Below, in pieces: positions 2,777 to 6,248 of a stretch of DNA of 6,248 nucleotides; position 1 is the stretch's first letter; each line of letters begins with the position of its first letter. Under the pieces are notes generated by a model, which ran no database searches, was not told where the DNA came from, and saw only the letters and a program-made list of their open reading frames with translations. A program made the translations under genes and the position numbers. The stretch comes from Clostridiales bacterium. Lineage in GTDB: Bacteria; Bacillota; Clostridia; Oscillospirales; Oscillospiraceae. The stretch is taken from positions 1 through 6,248 of the forward strand of contig VSNB01000187.1 in the NCBI GenBank assembly GCA_009774055.1. Reading direction: 5' to 3'.

Positions 2777-3721
2777 ATGCCGCCCAGAATCCTCTGCGTC
2801 GCAGGCCCCACCGCCTGCGGCAAAACCAGGTTCAGCATCGAGCTGGCGAAACGTTATCACGGCGAGGTCGTCAGCATCGACTCCATGCAGATCTACCGAG
2901 GGATGGCCATCGGCACCGCCGCCCCTACGGCGGAGGAGATGGCCGCCGTCCCCCATCATATGGTCGCCGTGGCCGACCCCGGCGAGGACTGGTCCGCCGC
3001 CCGGTTCGCGGAGGCCGCGGACCGCTGCATCCAGGACATCCTGTCCCGGAACCGGCTCCCCATCCTGGCGGGGGGCACCGGCCTCTATCTGGACGCGGTG
3101 GTCGCCGGGCGGCAGTTCGCCCCCGGGTCCTCCGGCGGCGCGGTGCGCCGGGAGCTGGAGGCGGAGCTGGCGGCCCGGGGCCCGGCGCATATGCTGGAGC
3201 GGCTGCGGGAGGCGGACCCCATCTCCGCCGAGAGGCTCCACCCGGCGGATACCAAGCGGATTCTGCGGGCCCTGGAGGTCTACCTGGAAACCGGGGAGAC
3301 GATCTCCCAGCACGACCGGCGGACCCGGGACCTGCCGAAGAGGTACGACCCCGTGTACCTCGGCCTGGCCTTCCGGGACCGGGAGGACATGAAGCGGCTC
3401 ATCGACCGCCGGGTGGACCAGATGATGGCCGCAGGGCTCCCGGAGGAGGTCCGGGCCCTCCTGGACAGGGGGGTTCCCCCCCGGGCCACCGCCCTCCAGG
3501 CCATCGGGTACAAGGAGCTGCTCCCCGCCCTGGCGGGGGAGCGGACCCTGGAGGAGGCGGCGGAGGAGATCAAGCTCCGCTCCCGGCAGTACGCCAAGCG
3601 GCAGCTCACCTGGCTGAGGCGGAATCCGGACATCCACTGGATTTTCTGGGAAAAAGAACGAAATTTTGCATACGCCCTCCAAATTGCGACAGAAATTCTC
3701 ACCCGTGAGGGACTACAATAG
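2777..3721 (+). CDS. miaA: tRNA dimethylallyltransferase MiaA
   Basis: Transfers a dimethylallyl group from DMAPP to N6 of adenosine 37 in tRNAs reading UNN codons. This is the first step of (ms2)i6A37 formation and acts in the cytosol. The start is ATG 2777, chosen for AAGGAG five bases upstream and because the protein then begins right at the P-loop strand. The open frame extends back to 2408, but that part is array DNA. The protein has 314 residues, normal for the family. The P-loop GPTACGKT is at 10-17, the substrate-binding SIDSMQIYRG at 33-42, GGTGLY at 99-104, and the C-terminal tRNA-binding signature SRQYAKRQLTWLRR is complete. Next comes hfq after a 51-bp gap, a very common pairing. 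No convincing promoter lies directly upstream of it. Confidence 0.96.
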   Translation: MPPRILCVAGPTACGKTRFSIELAKRYHGEVVSIDSMQIYRGMAIGTAAPTAEEMAAVPHHMVAVADPGEDWSAARFAEAADRCIQDILSRNRLPILAGGTGLYLDAVVAGRQFAPGSSGGAVRRELEAELAARGPAHMLERLREADPISAERLHPADTKRILRALEVYLETGETISQHDRRTRDLPKRYDPVYLGLAFRDREDMKRLIDRRVDQMMAAGLPEEVRALLDRGVPPRATALQAIGYKELLPALAGERTLEEAAEEIKLRSRQYAKRQLTWLRRNPDIHWIFWEKERNFAYALQIATEILTREGLQ

Positions 3722-3723
3722 TA

Positions 3724-3745
3724 TCGGGCGGACAAGTCCGCCCGA
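3724..3745 (+). other. Perfect inverted repeat between miaA and hfq
   Basis: TCGGGCGGAC and GTCCGCCCGA are exact complements two bases apart, so an RNA stem of about nine pairs with a CAAG loop forms three bases after the miaA stop. The next bases (CTATATAC) are not a T-tract, so an mRNA-stabilising or processing stem, or weak attenuation of hfq, is more likely than full termination. Confidence 0.6.
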
Positions 3746-3772
3746 CTATATACATAAGAGAGGTAGATAATC

Positions 3773-4009
3773 ATGAGCAAATCGCCCAACCTGCAAGATG
3801 TGTTTCTTGCCTCCGTCCGGCGGACGGAAACCCCTGTGACCCTGTTTCTGATGAACGGCTTCCAGATGCGGGGCGTCATCACCGGCTTCGACTCCTTCAC
3901 CGTGGTCCTCACCGCCGACGGCAAGCAGAACCTGATCTACAAGCACGCCATTTCCACCGTCAGTCCCGCCAGGGAGGTGGACCTGGCAGAGTGGGAGGAG
4001 ACGCTGTAG
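3773..4009 (+). CDS. hfq: RNA chaperone Hfq
   Basis: A 78-residue Sm-like protein that assembles into hexameric rings and binds A-rich and U-rich RNA, promoting small RNA-mRNA pairing or RNA turnover. The N-terminal SKSPNLQDVFL supplies the usual Gln8 and Asp9 that contact RNA on the proximal face. FLMNGFQMRGVITGFDSFTV (25-44) is the Sm1 core, and YKHAIS (56-61) is the Sm2 signature at the uridine pocket. The rim patch reads RRTE (16-19), less basic than the RRER of E. coli. The acidic tail is short. Start at ATG 3773 with a moderate site (AGAGAGGT). It lies in the standard position after miaA. Possible clients in this window are the structured RNAs of the array, but that is speculation. Confidence 0.96.
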   Translation: MSKSPNLQDVFLASVRRTETPVTLFLMNGFQMRGVITGFDSFTVVLTADGKQNLIYKHAISTVSPAREVDLAEWEETL

Positions 4010-4050
4010 GCGGAAGCCGGCGTCCCGCGGCGGGGACGGAGCCCTTCCGC
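4010..4050 (+). other. Two-tier stem-loop after hfq
   Basis: GCGGAAG (4010-4016), starting immediately after the hfq stop, pairs with CTTCCGC (4044-4050). It encloses a second stem, CGTCCC (4021-4026) with GGGACG (4033-4038). No T-tract follows. It may protect the hfq message end or separate expression of hfq from the next gene. Confidence 0.55.
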
Positions 4051-4085
4051 CCCTGCCGCTCCCGAACGAGAGAGAGAAACCTTAT

Positions 4086-5384
4086 ATGAAAAACAGCACC
4101 TTAGCGACAAAATTGATGGTAGCCGCCATGTTCCTGGCCCTGCTGGCCTACTTCGGCGTGAATCTGGCGGCCTACTTTACCGACCCCTACACCACCACCG
4201 TAGCCTACGCCTACACCGGCGAGAACGCGGTGACCGTCTCCGGCTACGTGGTGCGGGAGGAGGAGGTACTGGCCGGCGGCGGCGAGCTGGTCTATTCCTC
4301 CCGGAAGGAGGGCGAGCGGGTGGGCCGGGGCGGCACGGTGGCCGTGATCTATCCCACCGCCCAGGCACTGAGCGACGCCAACGTCCTCCGGGACCTGACG
4401 GACCAGCTGGAGCAGCTGGAGTACGCCCGCTCCCTGGCCGACGGCAGCCAGGCCGCCGCCCGGCTGGACGAGGAGATCGCCGGGGCCCTGGGGGACTTCC
4501 GGGCCGCTATGGCGGAGGGCAGCGTGGAGTCCGCCGCCGACGTGGGGCAGGCCCTTCGTTCCGCCGTGCTCCGCCGGGGCTACGCCTACACCGGCTCCGA
4601 CGGGCTGGACGCCTCCATCGAGGCCCTCCGGAGCCGGATCAGCGAGCTGACCGCCGCCGGCGGAGCCGGGGGAGAGCGGGTGACCGCCCCCCGCTCCGGC
4701 CTGTTCTCCGGCCTGGCGGACGGCTACGAGTCCGTGCTGACCCCGGAGAGCATCCAGGAGCTGACCCCCTCCGGCTACCGGGACATCGTCCCCGGCGCCG
4801 CCTCCGGCGTGGGCAAGATGGTCTACGGCGACGAGTGGTCCTTCGTGGCCCTGATGCGCAGCGAGGACGTCAAGCGCCTCCAGGTCGGGGACCAGGTGAA
4901 GCTCCGCTTCCAGAAGGGCCTGGACCGGGACATGGAAATGAAGGTGTCCTATATCAGCCAGGAGGAGGGGGGACGGCGGGTGGTGACCTTCACCGCCCGG
5001 AAGTACCTCCACCTGGCAACCCTCCTGCGCCGGCAGAACGTCCAGGTGATCTTCGACAGCTACGACGGCATCCGGGTGCCCCGCAGCGCCGTCCGGGTGG
5101 ACAGCCAGCCGGTGGTGGACGAGGAGGGCCAGCCCGTCCTGGACGGCCAGGGGAAGCCCAAGACCATGCCCGTGACGTGCGTGTACTGCCTCTGGGGGGA
5201 CACCGCCCGGCTCAAGCCGGTAACGGTCCTGTGGCAGGAGGAGGAGTATATCCTGACGGTCCCGGACGAGGAGGCCCTGGACGCCTACGCCGCGGGACAG
5301 GCCCGGGAGAGCCGCCGCCTCCGGCCCGGGGACCAGGTGATTACCGCCGCGGCGGAGGTATATGATGGAAAGGTGGTCCAGTAA
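4086..5384 (+). CDS. HlyD-type membrane-anchored adaptor protein
   Basis: This 432-residue protein has one N-terminal membrane segment (about residues 10-31, LMVAAMFLALLAYFGVNLAAYF), with the rest predicted outside the cytoplasm. It shows membrane-fusion-protein architecture. A biotinyl/lipoyl-like half at about 47-88 (VTVSGYVVREEEVLAGGGELVYSS, then VGRGGTVAVIYP) is followed by a helical hairpin rich in Leu, Glu and Ala (about 95-190). The second lipoyl half begins ERVTAPRSGLFSG, followed by a beta-barrel region (VGDQVKLRFQKG). Such proteins usually link an inner-membrane transporter to an outer component. Here no transporter is adjacent, and its stop abuts the start of the YggS gene, so it belongs to a conserved housekeeping neighbourhood with sepF. 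The start ATG 4086 has only a weak purine-rich GAGAGAG upstream. The exact partner and substrate are unknown. Confidence 0.8.
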   Translation: MKNSTLATKLMVAAMFLALLAYFGVNLAAYFTDPYTTTVAYAYTGENAVTVSGYVVREEEVLAGGGELVYSSRKEGERVGRGGTVAVIYPTAQALSDANVLRDLTDQLEQLEYARSLADGSQAAARLDEEIAGALGDFRAAMAEGSVESAADVGQALRSAVLRRGYAYTGSDGLDASIEALRSRISELTAAGGAGGERVTAPRSGLFSGLADGYESVLTPESIQELTPSGYRDIVPGAASGVGKMVYGDEWSFVALMRSEDVKRLQVGDQVKLRFQKGLDRDMEMKVSYISQEEGGRRVVTFTARKYLHLATLLRRQNVQVIFDSYDGIRVPRSAVRVDSQPVVDEEGQPVLDGQGKPKTMPVTCVYCLWGDTARLKPVTVLWQEEEYILTVPDEEALDAYAAGQARESRRLRPGDQVITAAAEVYDGKVVQ

Positions 5385-6080
5385 ATGAGCATTGCGGAAA
5401 ATCTGCGGAGCGTCCGGCAGCGGATGGACGCCGCCGCCCGGGCAGCGGGCCGGGACCCGGGGTCGGTCCTGCTGGTGGGCGCCAGCAAGATGAACGGCGC
5501 GGACGCCTGCCGGGAGGCCGTGGCCGCCGGCATCGACGCCCTGGGGGAGAACCGGGTCCAGGAGATGACCGCCAAGCTGGCGGAGCATGCCTATGACGGC
5601 GCGCCCCTCCACTTCATCGGGCACCTGCAGCGCAACAAGGTGCGGCAGGTGGTGGGCAGGGCGGACCTGATCCAGTCGGCGGGCTCCCTGGAGCTGCTGG
5701 AGGAGATTCAGCGGCAGGCGGAGAAGCTGGACGTGGTCCAGGACGTGCTGCTGGAGGTGAATATCGGCGGGGAGGAGAGCAAGAGCGGCTTTTCCCCCCG
5801 GGCGCTGTATCCGGCGGCGGAGGCGGCGCGCACATTTTCCCGGGTCCGTGTGCGCGGCCTGATGACGATCCCCCCCATTTGCCGGGAGCCCCACGGGAAT
5901 TTGCCCTATTTTGAAAAAGTTGCTCAGCTTTATGTTGACATAGGCCGGAATTTATACGATAATGGCTTTATATACCTGTCCATGGGAATGAGCGATGATT
6001 TTGAGGACGCCATAGCCGCCGGGGCCACGATGGTCCGGGTGGGCTCTGCCATCTTTGGGCATAGACAGTACCAACTTTAA
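5385..6080 (+). CDS. YggS/YlmE-family PLP-binding homeostasis protein
   Basis: A 231-residue single-domain alanine-racemase-fold protein (PLPBP family). Members bind pyridoxal phosphate but have no strong enzymatic activity, and they maintain vitamin B6 and amino-acid balance. The PLP lysine is Lys35 in LLVGASKM. GENRVQE (54-60), HFIGHLQRNK (76-85), VNIGGEESKSGF, SMGMSDDFEDAI (199-210) and RVGSAIFG (218-225) are all family motifs and all intact. The ATG directly follows the TAA of the preceding gene, indicating translational coupling. No separate consensus ribosome site is needed, though GGAAAGG precedes it within the upstream gene. The last 200 bases are more AT-rich than the rest of the gene. 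In Firmicutes this gene (ylmE) precedes sepF, as here. Confidence 0.95.
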   Translation: MSIAENLRSVRQRMDAAARAAGRDPGSVLLVGASKMNGADACREAVAAGIDALGENRVQEMTAKLAEHAYDGAPLHFIGHLQRNKVRQVVGRADLIQSAGSLELLEEIQRQAEKLDVVQDVLLEVNIGGEESKSGFSPRALYPAAEAARTFSRVRVRGLMTIPPICREPHGNLPYFEKVAQLYVDIGRNLYDNGFIYLSMGMSDDFEDAIAAGATMVRVGSAIFGHRQYQL

Positions 6081-6097
6081 TTGTGGAGGTTTCCGCC

Positions 6098-6248
6098 ATG
6101 AGCTTATTTGACAATTTCAAGAGGATGATCAGTCCCCTCAGCGACGAGGACGACGATTACGATGAGATCTTCGACGACCGGGATTCGCCCTTTATCGACG
6201 AGCGGCCCCGGGGCGGGGATCGGGGCGGAAGCGCCATCGACCGGGGCC
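6098..6248 (+). CDS. sepF: Cell division protein SepF, N-terminal part (3' truncated)
   Basis: Fifty codons are visible from ATG 6098, preceded by GGAGGT with a 7-base gap. The start MSLFDNFKRMISP is the amphipathic membrane-targeting helix typical of SepF. It is followed by an acidic Asp/Glu-rich linker (SDEDDDYDEIFDDRD) and a Gly/Arg-rich stretch. The FtsZ-binding C-terminal domain is beyond the window. SepF anchors and bundles FtsZ at the division site in Gram-positive bacteria. The call rests on the N-terminus plus its place 17 bp after the YggS gene, the usual ylmE-sepF order. Confidence 0.88.
   Translation, partial: MSLFDNFKRMISPLSDEDDDYDEIFDDRDSPFIDERPRGGDRGGSAIDRG

Noticed and set aside
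4101..5894. 597-codon minus-strand frame opposite the HlyD-type and YggS genes
   Set aside because: It is low-complexity His/Gly/Pro/Leu-rich sequence of the kind produced opposite GC-rich genes, and both plus-strand genes have clear family motifs.
5870..6080. AT-richer 3' end of the YggS gene as a possible recombination junction
   Set aside because: All family motifs continue in frame to the normal end, so the base-composition change is weak evidence on its own.

Overview
The window reads as chromosomal DNA of a GC-rich Gram-positive anaerobe of the Clostridia, most likely an Oscillospiraceae/Flavonifractor-type gut bacterium. This is inferred from the high GC of the housekeeping genes, the mutL-miaA-hfq order, the YggS-SepF pair typical of Firmicutes, and a DUF6809-like small protein. 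No species can be named from sequence alone.

Layout. Positions 1-681 hold the C-terminal part of mutL, cut by the window edge. Positions 700-1316 hold a small divergent cassette: a DUF6809-like gene on the minus strand and an XRE-type repressor gene on the plus strand. They share an 80-bp control region with a consensus promoter and two similar palindromes. Positions about 1385-2670 contain no conventional gene. They hold a tandem array of about 315-338-bp units. Positions 2777-6248 return to housekeeping genes: miaA, hfq, a HlyD-type membrane adaptor gene, a YggS-family PLP-binding protein gene and the start of sepF, all on the plus strand.

The array is the notable part. Each of three near-identical units has a perfect TTGACA-N17-TATAAT promoter pointing right, a 5'-terminal hairpin, a Shine-Dalgarno sequence facing a CCTCC segment across a GAAA loop, a 26-codon ORF for a short peptide with a hydrophobic/beta-type middle and a very basic tail, and a terminator-like hairpin that contains the ORF's stop codon. 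Downstream of every unit is a second perfect TTGACA-N17-TATAAT promoter pointing left, back into the 3' end of the unit. A fourth unit keeps both promoters and the hairpin but has lost the ORF. A fifth half-unit keeps only the left-pointing promoter. Convergent transcription over a tiny, translationally masked ORF resembles type I toxin-antitoxin loci (the TxpA/RatA, BsrG/SR4 and Fst classes). I did not recognise the peptide, so this is a hypothesis.

Together, the DUF6809/XRE cassette and the array look like an accessory insertion into the common mutL-miaA-hfq neighbourhood. They are visibly less GC-rich than the flanking genes. No transposase or integrase is present in the window.
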